A DNA stretch of 64,000 nucleotides, from the NCBI RefSeq assembly GCF_048564905.1, contig NC_133023.1, positions 2,309,001 to 2,373,000 of the forward strand, written 5' to 3'. A program made the translations under genes and the position numbers. This document shows, in pieces, positions 12,513 through 23,040 of the stretch. This stretch comes from Vicugna pacos (Eukaryota > Chordata > Mammalia > Artiodactyla > Camelidae). The notes under the pieces were generated by a model. That model worked only from the letters and a program-made list of their open reading frames with translations, searched no databases and was not told the DNA's origin. Each line of letters opens with the position of its first letter. Position 1 is the stretch's first letter.

Positions 12513-12620
12513 TAATATATTCTTGATACGAAGCCTTTGGTGATTTTATAGACGGGAGAGATCCCCTCCCAGTCTGTAACTTATTTTTTCCCTTTCTCTA
12601 AGATGACTCTAAGTGATGAG
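12513..12620 (-). mobile_element. Possible ancient L1M 3' UTR fragment
   Basis: The wording ATATTCTTGATACGAAGCCT, GATCCCCTCCCAGTCTGTAA and CTTATTTTTTCCCTTTCTCT resembles a mammalian-wide L1M 3' UTR read in reverse. Divergence is high and the match is from memory only. Confidence 0.45.
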
Positions 12621-12730
12621 ATGTCCTTGCTTTTAAGAGTCAAAGTTATTACTATTTGATAATGAACGCTGTTCTGTCTCTTAAAAGAAACCCTTTCCTA
12701 TCAAGGTGAGAGAGAATTTAAAATATTATC

Positions 12731-12800
12731 CATTAAAAAATTAAATATAGAATAAAAATAGATAAACCCAATTACGCCTCCAAAAAAAAAAAAAGAAAAG
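12731..12800 (+). mobile_element. SINE tail-only fragment
   Basis: CATTAAAAAATTAAATATAG, AATAGATAAACCCAATTACG and a CCTCCAAAAAAA end reproduce the order of the vic-1 SINE 3' body and tail (CCATTAAAA, AATAAACCTAATTAC, CCCCCAAAAA). The tRNA head is missing, so this looks like a 5'-truncated or deleted copy. Confidence 0.65.
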
Positions 12801-12855
12801 TAATAGCATAGAGGTAATGTGGGCAATTAATGACTAAGAAGATTGGTTACTTTCG

Positions 12856-12983
12856 AGGGGAGGGTCTAGCTCAAGTGGCAGAGCACATGCTTAGCACGCA
12901 CAAGGTCCTGGGTTCCATCCCCAGTCCCTCCTCTAAAAATAAATAATTAAAGCTAACAACCTGCCCCCACCAAAAAAAAAAAA
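12856..12983 (+). mobile_element. Camelid tRNA-Ala-derived SINE (vic-1 type)
   Basis: GAGGGGAGGGTCTAGCTCAA head with one extra A in box A, GCACATGCTTAGCACGCACA arm, TGGGTTCCATCCCCAGTCCC box B, then AAATAAATAATTAAAGC, a CCTGCCCCCACC segment and an A tail. Confidence 0.95.
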
Positions 12984-13138
12984 ATGAATAAAGGTCTACA
13001 CACCTCTTTGCTCAGGAAAACACAGTCTGTCCCTTCTTCCCTCTCTCACACTTATTTGAGACTCTCTGTTAATTCCAACTCATGGTCCTGCTGCCTCTTC
13101 TTAAGACTCTGGTGCATCTTAAACCGCTTTTTAATTTC

Positions 13139-13162
13139 ACACACACACACACACACACACAC
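13139..13162. repeat. (CA)n microsatellite
   Basis: About twelve CA units. Confidence 0.9.
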
Positions 13163-15839
13163 CTCATTACTCCCATGACAGCAGCAGCCACGCCAGTGGA
13201 TGGACATATACATGGCAGGACATGTCCATGTCCCAGGGGCTCCAGAAGGGACGGGGGTATTCACTGTAGATACACCTTTCCCAGCTCAGGGGTCGAGGAA
13301 GACACTGAACGTGTGGCCAAAGCAACAGAAAAAGACAAGGTCCTCCCACCCCCCTGCGCAGAAGCTCTGGACCTCGCCCTATTAAAGCAGGAAGAAACAC
13401 CAGTGAGCAGTCACCACCGTGAAATCTCCATCGGGAGACTCTCCAGTCGTAGGAACACTGTGCACCTGTCCATTCTCAAGACTTCAAAAGGCAGCGACCG
13501 TCCTACAATTAGACCGTCTCACTTGTGATTCCAAGGTTTCAAAGACCAGGATGTATCGCTTTTAGAATAAAGGTCATACTGGTGGAGAAACACTCTGATC
13601 TTGAAGAAAAGCCAGCCCAGCCGGCGGACTCTCTGTTCCTGTGCCCCGGCCCCGAGCCCTGCAAGTTCCCACCCTCCTCGAGAGAAACCAAGCTAACCCG
13701 TCAGCTCTGGAGGGAAAGAGGTGCCAGTACAAGACGGGGGGGTTTTGGGTCCCGTCCCTGTGATTAATTAGGGTGGTGTTTTTCAGGCTCCTTTTAAATG
13801 CATATTATCTTTCGTAATCCCCCAGCGGCCCCCCACCTCAATCCTCCTGCACATTCCTCACACTGCTCCGTCTTTGGACATATTCATGCAATCGGGATTG
13901 TTAAATATTTTGTGCCAGGCTTGTTCATGTAAAAATTCACATCACGCAACACTCCTCTCATTGATGTATTTATAACGTGGCATTTGGGGTGATTTTTAGC
14001 AGCTCGGAATTCAAAATGTTGTGAACCCTGTCCTCTAATAAAGGCCACTTGCCCCCTTGGCACGTTTCTAAGGATGATGGGAGTGGAATGAGTGCGTGTC
14101 TGGAAACAAGACTTCCCAGCCCTCACCATCGAGTGAGCAAGTCCTCGTGTTTAAGTCCCTGGTTACATACGTTCAATTGTCTCTGAAAAACACGGTGCCA
14201 CCAATACGCACTGACTGTGCAGTCATACAGGGTTTTGATTCCCTCTTTTGTCGGCAAATGTGGCAACTTACGTTCTTAACAACTTCACGGGAAAAAAAAA
14301 ACGTAAGGTTAGCAACCACCTGAGGGTAGAAGGAAGCCGATGAAGTGGTTCAGACTGTAAAGGTTGACCTTAGAATGAGGGTGGCTGACGTGGAATCTGG
14401 GGACCCAGCTCGCCTTCCCACCGGGGGGGCGGGTGCCTGTGCGAACGATTTTTAGGGGCGGAATTCTATTTCCAACTTCATTTCTCGGTAAAGGAGCAAA
14501 CTGGGTTTTGTTGTTGCCTGTGCGTGTGTGTCTGATACCGTCTGGGTGATAAACACGTTATAGGGTTTACTCACAATCCAATTTACATCTTGTCTTCTCG
14601 TAGCAACGCCCCATTTTCAATGAAATATCCTCACATTCTCACTCATGTTGTCACATATCTATCCTCCCCTCTCAACCCAGTTCAATCCCAGAGGTAGATC
14701 CCATACTCAGCTAAACACTGGGCTACGTACCCTAGTCATCTTCTTCCCATATGCACCTGGATCTACGGGTAACACATTCCTTTTCTTTTTGATACAAATA
14801 GGATTTTCAGAGTTGAGCCGATGCGTCTACTTGGCCAGGCGACGGTGCCCAGTCGCGCAGTCAAACGCTCGCCGAGACGCCGCGTGTGAAGGTGTTTCAT
14901 GGACGTGGTCCACACCTATAAGTCAGGGAGCTGGCCCTCGGTAGCGTTACGTGGACCTCAGCCCATCTGCTGAAGGTCTTAAGAGCAAACACTGAGCATT
15001 CCTGGAGCAAAAGGAATTCACTCTCAAGACTGTAACACAGAAAATTCTGCCCCAGTTTCCAGCCTGCTGGTCGGGTCTCCAGAATTCCCCACTTTCCAGC
15101 CCCCACAATCAAGCGAGCAAGTCCTTACAGTCAGTCTCCTCGTTGGTTCTGGAAAGCCTGGACACAGAAGTCAGTCCATGCTTCTTGGTCATATGACCGT
15201 TCTGTACCTAATGCACGGTGCGGCGTGATGGCACATGACCGCAGAATGCCTTTTGTATTTTTTCAAGGACGCACAGGAGCCCCCTGGGCAGGTGCACAGT
15301 TGGTCATTTCTCTCTGGCCGGATATTTTCGATCTGCGCTCGGGTTTTCCTTTAGGACACACGGCGCTGAAGGAGTCATATGCTCTTCGGAGCAATTTTAT
15401 AGGAGGGACTACCAGAGGAGCTGGTGGTGAGAAGGAAGTCACTGGAGTAGGACCGCCAGAACCTGCCTGTTTTCACGTGCAATTAAAAAATTAACTACAC
15501 ACACACATACACGCGTGCACACACGGGACCTCAGTTTCGATGCAAAGATGCAGATGGTAACAACCATCTCAATGTCCGTATCGACAGGCAGGTCCAACTT
15601 AACATGTTCCAAAAAGAACTTTCGGTTCTCCACCTACAAAACTGCCTCCCCTCCACGCCCTCCCACACCTCTTTATTTTTTTTTTTAACCATTTCTACAA
15701 ATGATCCCACTCTGTTGTTTAAGCCTTGAGGAAAGGGGTGCCATGGATTCCCGCTCCTCCCTGACCCCTTTCGTCTCATCCGTGAGCATGTACCATCCAC
15801 CCTGCTTCCAACATGAAACCCAGCTCCCCACTCCCGTTT

Positions 15840-16260
15840 CCCGTCCCCCCACATGCCAATCCCCCTTCATCAGCCTCCCGCCGGGCCCGCCTGCCTGCAC
15901 CGGAGCGCAACTCGCCCCCTGCAGGGCGGCCGGGCAGGACCCCCTGGACCTCCCGCCTGACCGCGCCGCTCCCTGGCCTCAGCTGGGTCCCTCACGGTTC
16001 GTGGTCCTCGGAATGGAACCCAGGCACGTGCCAACCCCGACCAAACCTCGTTTGCATGGGTCCCCCTATGTCTTCAGCTTTTAAATTTGCTCGCCCTGCG
16101 CCATCCCCGCCGCCTCCCGGGTGGCCGTCCCCGCCCTCTGCACCAACCCAGGAGGTCGCCTCTCCCTGGCCGTCTGACGGCAGGACGCAAAGCGAGACAC
16201 GGACACCTGCCACGAGGCTGGCCGACCCCGGAAAAGGCCTGGGATGACTCCTCAGCACAG
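15840..16260. promoter_or_regulatory. CpG island without an assigned gene
   Basis: Hand count gives about 35 CpG in 420 bp at a GC content near two thirds, an observed/expected ratio around 0.7. It contains GC-box-like runs such as CCCCGCC. No TATA box or credible first coding exon was recognised. Several overlapping frames on both strands reflect the lack of AT-rich stop codons here. It could be a promoter, an enhancer or simply GC-rich DNA. Confidence 0.5.
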
Positions 16261-16844
16261 GTAAGCCTGCCCCGGCTTACGAGCATCCCCAGAATAGGAC
16301 ATGACAGAGACATCCTCCTCCCCGTGCTGAGTTAAGTAGGAACGCAGGTAAGTAGAAACAGTCAGAGGTCGCTACGATGCTTATGCCCACACTTCTTCAG
16401 AGATCCACCGCACAGCTCGGGGAACCTCTCGGCCCGGGAAGAGCCAGGCTTTGCACTCACCACCCAGCGCCCCCACCTCCCCCCCACAACTGCAGGCTGA
16501 CTGTGCGCAAGCGAGACACTCCTGGTTGTTCAGACGAGGGGAGAAAAAGGCCAAAATAAAGTACTTTCAACGTGAAAATAAATCTCTTTGGTGACCACTG
16601 GTTTCTTCTGATCCGAAACCATGACTTCATGGGATAAAAACGCCTGCCATAGCTGCCTCTCAGACACAGAAACTGTTTGGACATCTTGGTGTCTTACGAT
16701 AATTACAACTTACATGGATTCCAAGTTTCACGCCCGTGGAATCTATGAAATGTTCTAGTCCAGACACCACCATCTCTGGAAATCAGCTAGCAACGATATA
16801 TACATTTTTTTGCTCATTTTTAATCATTGGATTCAGGCAACGTG

Positions 16845-16975
16845 ATGTGACACATATTGACTGAAGACCTACTGGAGCCAGGTTTTGCTCCAGCCCTGGG
16901 TACATTGACACCGAAATCAGAGTCCTCGCCATCGGCACACACGTGATGTAGTGGGGACGTTGGGGAGGTACCATT
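16845..16975 (+). mobile_element. Old L2/MIR-like repeat, family unresolved
   Basis: TTGACTGAAGACCTACTGGA, GCCAGGTTTTGCTCCAGCCC, TGGGTACATTGACACCGAAA and GTGATGTAGTGGGGACG follow the common ancient mammalian repeat pattern (ATTGAGCACCTACT, GCCAGGCACTG, CTGGGGATACA, TCTAGTGGGG). I cannot assign the family with confidence. Confidence 0.5.
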
Positions 16976-16987
16976 AATAGCCTACAA

Positions 16988-17206
16988 CAGTGGATCTTAA
17001 CTGGGGCAACTTGCTCCCCCATCCTAGGGGACACTTGGCAATGTCTGGGCAGAGTTTGGGTTGTCACAACGGAGGGTGCTATGTAGGGAGTATAGACCAC
17101 AGACGCTGCCAAACATTCTCCAACCACAGACAAGTCCCCATGCCCCCAGCACAGCAAGGAATTGCCCAGCCTCAAAGGCCAATAGTGTTGAAGCTCTCAA
17201 ACCTTG
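16988..17206 (+). mobile_element. MER20 DNA transposon (hAT-Charlie)
   Basis: A complete-length MER20 non-autonomous transposon. It starts CAGTGGATCTTAACTGGGGC and includes GGGGACACTTGGCAATGTCT, GGTTGTCACAACGGAGGGTG, AGACGCTGCCAAACATTC and CCAATAGTGTTGAAGCTCTC. The length of 219 bp equals the consensus length as I recall it. The 8-bp flanks, GCCTACAA on the left and CTTTACAA on the right, are a decayed target-site duplication candidate. MER20 is eutherian-wide, so this is an old insertion. Confidence 0.9.
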
Positions 17207-18121
17207 CTTTACAACTTACAGACAATAGCACCTGTGCAAAACGGACATACGCACGTCCCACGGCTAGGAGCATCTCGAGAAAACAGTGATTTCGGAAGAC
17301 AGGGAGGATGCACGTGGACAAGAAATCCAACTGTATTTGTATCTGACATTTAGCTCATTGGAAGAGTAGTTGGTGTTTTAGGAAAGAAAAACGGTATTTA
17401 ATGCAAAGAGAGCTGGAGTCAGACACCCGGTGTCGTCCACGCGAAGGCCTACCTTGTTAGCAGCACGTGGCCCTCCGTGCGGTGTGAGCCATCATGGCGG
17501 GTGGACGCCGATCTCCTTCCACTGCAGACACGGGAGCTGAGCGTTGTGGCCGGTGGGAAGCTGCGATCAAAGGGGAACATTGCATGACCATCTTTGAAAC
17601 GAACGTCAGCCAACAGCCGAGCAGGAAAGCTGCGTGGTACCCCAGCTTTTACCTAAGCAAAACCATTTTTTTAAGCCCAAGTATGAGTTAGGATCCTGTT
17701 CATATCACAACGATCTAACGATGCTTTAGAGGGAAGGAAAGCTGCACCACAGGGTAGTGAAATCTTTCGAACTTTGCCCCTTGTCACAACTACAGCGCAG
17801 TCCGCCGGTTAAACCTCCAACAACCTGGCGGTTCTGTTTTTACTTTCCCCTAACAGGCTGGGTAGATTACCTCTTTCAAACAAACACGTTTGAAGATACG
17901 CACATTTTTCCAAGTCTAGCGTAGAAATTTCAAACTGCTGACGTAAACAAATGCTACCTCAGATGCCGACGCTCTTCAAAGCAAGTAGGTACATTTAAAG
18001 ACTCAAAGTGGCCCAAGATCATAAGAAAAGGAAATCTTAGGACAAAGATCAAGGGACGTCTGCTCAATCCCAGGCTGGAATGGATGGGAGAGGACATGGG
18101 AGTTGCTATTAATAACCACCT
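17207..18121. other. Unique sequence, no gene seen
   Basis: No repeat family or credible gene recognised. CpG is moderately frequent around 17260-17600. Confidence 0.5.
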
Positions 18122-18470
18122 ATGATGTCCACTGACAGATGACTGGATAAAGAAGCTGTGATATATTTACACAATGGAATACTACTCGGCCATGAAAAAG
18201 AATGAAATAATGCCATTTGCAACCATGTGGATGGACCTAGAGATTGTCATTCTAAGTCAAGTAAGCCAGAAAGAGAAAGAAAAATACTATATGATATCAC
18301 TCGTATGTGGAATCTAAAAAAAAAAAAAAAACATATGAACTTACTTCTAAAACAGAAACAGACTTACAGACATAGAAAAACAAACTTACAGTTACCAAAG
18401 GGGAAAGAGGGCAGGGAGGGATAAACTAGGAATTTGGGATTCGCAGGTACACACTTATATGTGGAATCTC
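18122..18470 (+). mobile_element. L1 3' end, 5'-truncated
   Basis: Starts in the last part of ORF2 (GATGACTGGATAAAGAAGCT) and runs through GGAATACTACTCGGCCATGA, GTCATTCTAAGTCAAGTAAG and GTATGTGGAATCTAAAAAAA to the GTTACCAAAGGGGAAAGAGG region. The terminal block of the 3' UTR is absent. Near 18452-18470 the text ACTTATATGTGGAATCTC repeats an internal L1 phrase, so the end is rearranged or deleted. Confidence 0.9.
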
Positions 18471-19760
18471 AAAAGTCTATGGGAAGTACGTCTTTCAGGG
18501 AAACCCATTGCTACATCAAGGGGAAAAACAAAAGTTTCGGATCTTCCAAGCGTGGGTCAGCGGTACCACGTCTTGACTCAAGGAACCGCCTTTAATGTAC
18601 CATTCTTGATTTCTGATAGATTTCTGATGTATTCTGAAGCTAAAAGAATTCCTGAAAGGAGGGACAGTAACCCCACTATGCTGGGACATCAACCTCTTTG
18701 AAGCAAACGAGTAAGCAATTTTGACCAAAAACAAGAGTCGTGGGGGTAGCTTGCGGGACAAGAGGGGTTTACTTAGAAATAGCTTTTTTTTAAAAAAAAA
18801 CCTTTACATAGGATTTGGTGAATATGAGATATTTCTTGGAGAACAGCCAGAGCCACCTCTCCATGCACAGACGCATGCAGTTGGTAAACATTACACCAGG
18901 CATTTCCAAGTCTACACTTCCTTCTCTTGAGAAGACAGCGAAGGGCATTTAGCACAGAAGCTAAGAAAGAATTTTATCCCCACCCAGACCCTTGTAAGAA
19001 CGTCCAGATTCCATGCAATATTAAAAGACTGCACCGTGTCCTTCTTGCAACGTCTTTCTTGAAATCCTAAACCTGTAAGCAGTGCTAAATACTCGGACAA
19101 TTGAAGGATAATTGTCCAAGTGGGTGTGCAAACTTCTTCCCTTGTGCTGTTACACAGCGGAGCGCTCACGGCTCGGCCACCTAAGCGCCAGGGCCCCCGA
19201 CGTGGGCAGGCCCGCTTTCCCTGGAGGGGGTGATGCCACGTCCCCCACCGGCCCGGCGCACGGACCCGCGGGCTCTGACATCCACGGACTGGCACTCGCG
19301 TATTACCTGTGTGCACACCCTCCTCCTCGCGTCCTTAAATCCTCTCTGCATGACTTACAGCACCTCATGCGATGTCAACACGAGGTAGACAGTTTCAAAG
19401 ACAACGTCGGTGATGTGCAAACAGCAGCCAGGAGGCAGCAAGTTCAGAGGTTTCCAATATGGAACATTCTGGAATTTTTTTTCCCCCGAACATTTTCAGT
19501 CCATGGTCCAGGGTAATTTAAACCTAAGGGCACACGAGGCTGCTTTTTATGAATGCTTTGATATTTTGCACTACATATGTGCGGACGTCTCCCTGCACAC
19601 GTATTTTTAGATGTTTCCCATCATGTGACACCCCCCTTCACAGTTTATTCCTTGAGGAAGAAAACTCCAGATTTGAAAAAACTCGCTGACTCATTAACAG
19701 TGTTGTTTATTACCGCCTGCGATGCCTGAAACGGACTGGCTGGATGTCACGGTCTTTTGA
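18471..19760. other. Unique sequence with a short CpG cluster
   Basis: No gene recognised. Bases 19141-19340 hold about 20 CpG in 200 bp by hand count. Two antiparallel 134-codon frames (18912-19316 and 19112-19516) overlap there, which is typical of GC-rich DNA with few stops. An 8T/9A palindrome lies near 18784-18800. Confidence 0.5.
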
Positions 19761-19910
19761 GTCTCTCTGTCTCTGTCTCTCTCTGTCTGTTTCTCTGTCT
19801 CTGTGTCTCTCTGTCTCTGTGTGTCTCTCTCTGTCTGTTTCTCTGTCTCTGTGTCTCTCTGTCTCTGTGTGTCTCTCTCTGTCTTTGTCTCTCTGTCTCT
19901 CACTCCCCAA
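19761..19910. repeat. TCTCTG-rich minisatellite with 48-bp unit
   Basis: A pyrimidine/TG array containing a 48-bp higher-order unit. Copies lie at 19775-19822 and 19823-19870, with a partial third from 19871. Both full copies look identical. Because 48 is a multiple of three, the array creates open frames on both strands (repeated C-L-S-V on plus, R-D-T-E on minus) that are not genes. Confidence 0.88.
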
Positions 19911-21839
19911 CCAGGTTCTCATTTGGTGTTTCTCCTTCCCCCTCTCATCTGGAGTAACTTCCCTTCCCCTGTTCCTACCCAGACCATTTTCCATCCCTTT
20001 TCGTTTTGTTCTGCCATAAATGCGAAAGACGGATCATCCACCTGTGTTTGCCCCAACTCCTGTTTTTCCTGGTTTAATAACACAGCATGACTCAGGAGTC
20101 TAGAAATTAAAACAGGGGCTAATTTTAAAAAACACAATCAACATTTTTTTTATAGGTGCAGTACAAAAAAAAAAACAAACACAGATTTCCTCACAGTGGA
20201 AGCAATCTGAGATCCTTGCTTTCTCTGTATCATCTCCAAGTGTCATAAACATTGCACGAAACAGTGCCTGAGTTGGTATTTAATGTTCTAGAAGAAATTG
20301 CTATTCAGAGTTCTCTAAAATGTCCTCATTAGTGGATAATGTGCAAAAAAAAAAAAAAAACCCTCTTCAAACCAAAAATGGAAATACTTGCAACTTTATT
20401 GCTGATTAACTATCTTGAGCAATTGTGCAATACAATAAAATTCAATTTAGGCCACAAATAACTCGAGGTGGAATTTAACTGGGAGATAAACTAAATCCTC
20501 AATTGTTGTTTCTCTGTACAATATGTGAGCTCAAAGACGGTCCTTTTGTAAAAGTTTAAATGCAGTATGACTTTTTTTAAGAGCAGAAAAATACAAGCAG
20601 CATAAGTTGTTTCTTTTTTTAACAGATACAGAGTTAAGAACTAATCACAAACTGGCTAATTTTCATTCTCCAAATTAAAATATATTCCTGGAAAGCAGAG
20701 ACTTCTAATAATTACTCATAAATCTGTTACGATAAGTAATTCTTTATGAAGCCAGCATAATATAGAAAAATACATTATACTCCTAAGTTCAATTTGTAGC
20801 TTTCTTACCTTCATGGTAAAAAAAAAAAAAAAACGTGTTTTCCAAGTGGTCATGGGATGTTATGTTTAAGCGCATTTTGGGCACAGTTACTGTGTCAACA
20901 CAGTGAAGGTTTTTAGGAGGCTGTGGGTGTGGAACCAAGATTTCTGCATATTTGTTACATTGATCTGTTAGAAATAACATTACAATGTATGCACTTGGTC
21001 TCATAGATCTGGACTTAATGGGTTACAGATGCCACTGGGCATTAACGCTGTGGATTCTTTAAGCCACCTGTCTCTCATTGGACATCTGTCCAAATCACTG
21101 CTTGGACCTGCAGGGTTAGGAGTAGCTGGACATGGCACCTCGAATGAGGCATTGGTCCCACCACACTCCCATGTTTTAGGGCAACCTTGGGGGGCCCCGG
21201 CATCCAGGGCATTCTAGAAACAGGTAGAGCCTCAAAGACGGTTTCTCCTGAGCTCTGAATTCACGTTAGTGCACCCTGATGCCTAAGAAGCCAAGAGGAA
21301 GAGGGACAGGCGGGCTGATGCGTCTTTGTGCTAAGCCTGGAAAAGTGTGAAGACAGCTGGGAACAGAAAAGTGGTGACCGGGGACACCTGGACAGTATCC
21401 GTGCCTTTAAAGTCCACCAGCGCACCCAGAAACAATGCCCTTTGCCTACGTCGGGTTGTCGTGACGAATGATCAGGTCTTGCTGTGTTTGAGAATCTATC
21501 ACTATAATCCATTCATGCAACTAGTGGACGGAGAAGGCCATGTGACTGTATTAAGAGACACGGAAGATGCATTTGAAATACGCAGCTCAGTGTAGAAAGG
21601 TAACAAGAGAAAGATACGTAACACGGAACAAAAAACTCACAGAACAAAGGAACGCTTCTAAAATCAACACCAGAATTGCACTTGAACGCGGACGGGTGTA
21701 TGTTCTATTTCGATTACACCCATCAATTTTGGGGAATGTTCTTGAAAATGCAATCAGGGGGGTAAATGAAAGTGTGTTCTAACTATTGGCCAAAAGCAGA
21801 TAAAACGGGACCTCTTTAGCTGACAGCATCAATGTGTAC
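19911..21839. other. Mostly AT-rich unique sequence
   Basis: No gene recognised. A-runs lie at 20166-20176, 20345-20360 and 20819-20833. Bases 20380-20560 are non-repetitive and AT-rich and might be conserved non-coding sequence. Small frames at 21261-21782 have no recognisable domain. Confidence 0.5.
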
Positions 21840-22260
21840 CCGAGAGGCTGTATTAAAAACCTACCAGGAGGAATAAGGCAATTTGGCGAAACTGGCAAAT
21901 TCGAAGTAAAGAAACAAAAATGCTTAGCTCTTCTCCTACACTGGTAATAAGACCCTGGAAAACAGTATGGACATACTCTCTTCAAAATCCAATAATTAAC
22001 ATAAAATATCTGAAGTGCATTTAATACCGCAAAAAAGGCACTGGGAAGAAACAGATAAAAAAAATCTCATTAAAGGAAACAAAACAAGATTTGAGCCAAT
22101 GCAAGCGCACACAGTCTTCTCAAACGCTTGCAGCCCATCTCCTGTAAATACAAATTCTGCCAAAATTAATACAGGAATCAATTGCAATTTAAATCAGAAT
22201 CCCAGCCAGGTGCCCCGTGTGTCTCACTGGACAAAGTGGTCTTAGAGGCTGTAAGGAAGA
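21840..22260 (+). mobile_element. Ancient, decayed L1 ORF2 fragment
   Basis: The phrases AATAAGGCAATTTGGCGAAA, AAAGAAACAAAAATGCTTAG, CACTGGTAATAA, ATTGCAATTTAAATCAGAAT and CCCAGCCAGGTG line up in order with the L1 ORF2 stretch that usually reads AGCAAATTTAGC..., AATACACAAAAATCAGTTG..., ATGCAATCCCTATCAAAATCCCA. Divergence is high and all frames are broken. Confidence 0.55.
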
Positions 22261-22587
22261 CACCTTTCCAGGACAGTTAAGAAATACATTTTTTTAAAAA
22301 ATGTTAAAAAAAATTTCTTTAATTAAAAAACATCACCAGTTTAAAAAAAAAACATGCTTTATGGTAAGTATCACTGTTGGGAACTAAATTTTTTTAAAAA
22401 TGTGACAGAGAAAATCGGCTGCCTTCAGTCTGTTTTGAACCAGCATCGTCCTCTTTCAAAGGAAAATCGAACAAATCCTTCCAAGGCCTGATGGCTTCAC
22501 CATGAACAGGTGTTTCCATAACCCCAGGATGTGCACGTTACAGTGTTAGCTGCACAGGGTCAAAGAAGCGTCATAGTTCACTGTGTG

Positions 22588-23040
22588 TTTTTTTTTTTTA
22601 ATTGCAGTCGGTTCGCAACGTTGTGTTAATTTCTAGTGTACAACATACTGGTATATATTTCCTTTTCAGCTTCTTTCCCATTATAGGTCATTACAAGAAA
22701 TGGGATACAGTTCCCTGGGCTGCACAGTAGGACCTTGCTGTTTATCTATTTCTTTTTTTTATACAGTTGTATCTGCAAATCTCAGACTCCCAATTTATCC
22801 CTCCTCACCCCGTTTTCCCCCCGGGAAACCACAAGTTTGTCTTCTATGTCTGTGAGTCTGTTTCTGTTTTGTGAACAAGTTCATTTGTGTCATTTAAAAA
22901 GATTCCACATATGAGCGATCTCATATGCTATTTTTCTTTCTCTTTCTGGCTTATTTCCCTTAGAATGACAATCTCCAGGTCCATCCATGTTGCTGCAAAT
23001 GACATTACTTTATTCTTCTTTTATGGCTGAGTAGCAGTTT
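22588..23040 (-). mobile_element. L1 3' end
   Basis: Reverse-strand L1 3' UTR and the last part of ORF2. It contains ATTGCAGTCGGTTCGCAACG (terminal block), GCTGCACAGTAGGACCTTGC, AGACTCCCAATTTATCCCTC, GATTCCACATATGAGCGATC, TAGAATGACAATCTCCAGGT and ATGTTGCTGCAAATGACATT. It ends inside the ATGGCTGAGTAG segment. Confidence 0.93.

Larger units (their letters stand above)
12984..16844. other. Unique sequence, GC-rich to the right
   Basis: No gene recognised. Contents: a (CA)n run at 13139-13162, CA-rich sequence at 15496-15525, a T-run near 15672-15686 and the CpG island at 15840-16260. The 148-codon frame at 13082-13528 reads through the CA run as repeated H-T and looks spurious. Confidence 0.5.

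Noticed and set aside
13082-13528. 148-codon plus frame
   Set aside because: It passes through the CA microsatellite (H-T-H-T) and has overlapping open frames on the other strand.
15813-16258. Several 80-144 codon frames around the CpG island
   Set aside because: Open simultaneously on both strands because GC-rich DNA lacks stops. Proline/arginine-rich without a domain.
18784-18800. T8A9 palindrome
   Set aside because: A homopolymer pair, expected by chance in AT-rich DNA. No further structure.
19694-20137. Frames of R-D-T-E-T-E-R or C-L-S-V repeats
   Set aside because: Products of the 48-bp pyrimidine minisatellite.
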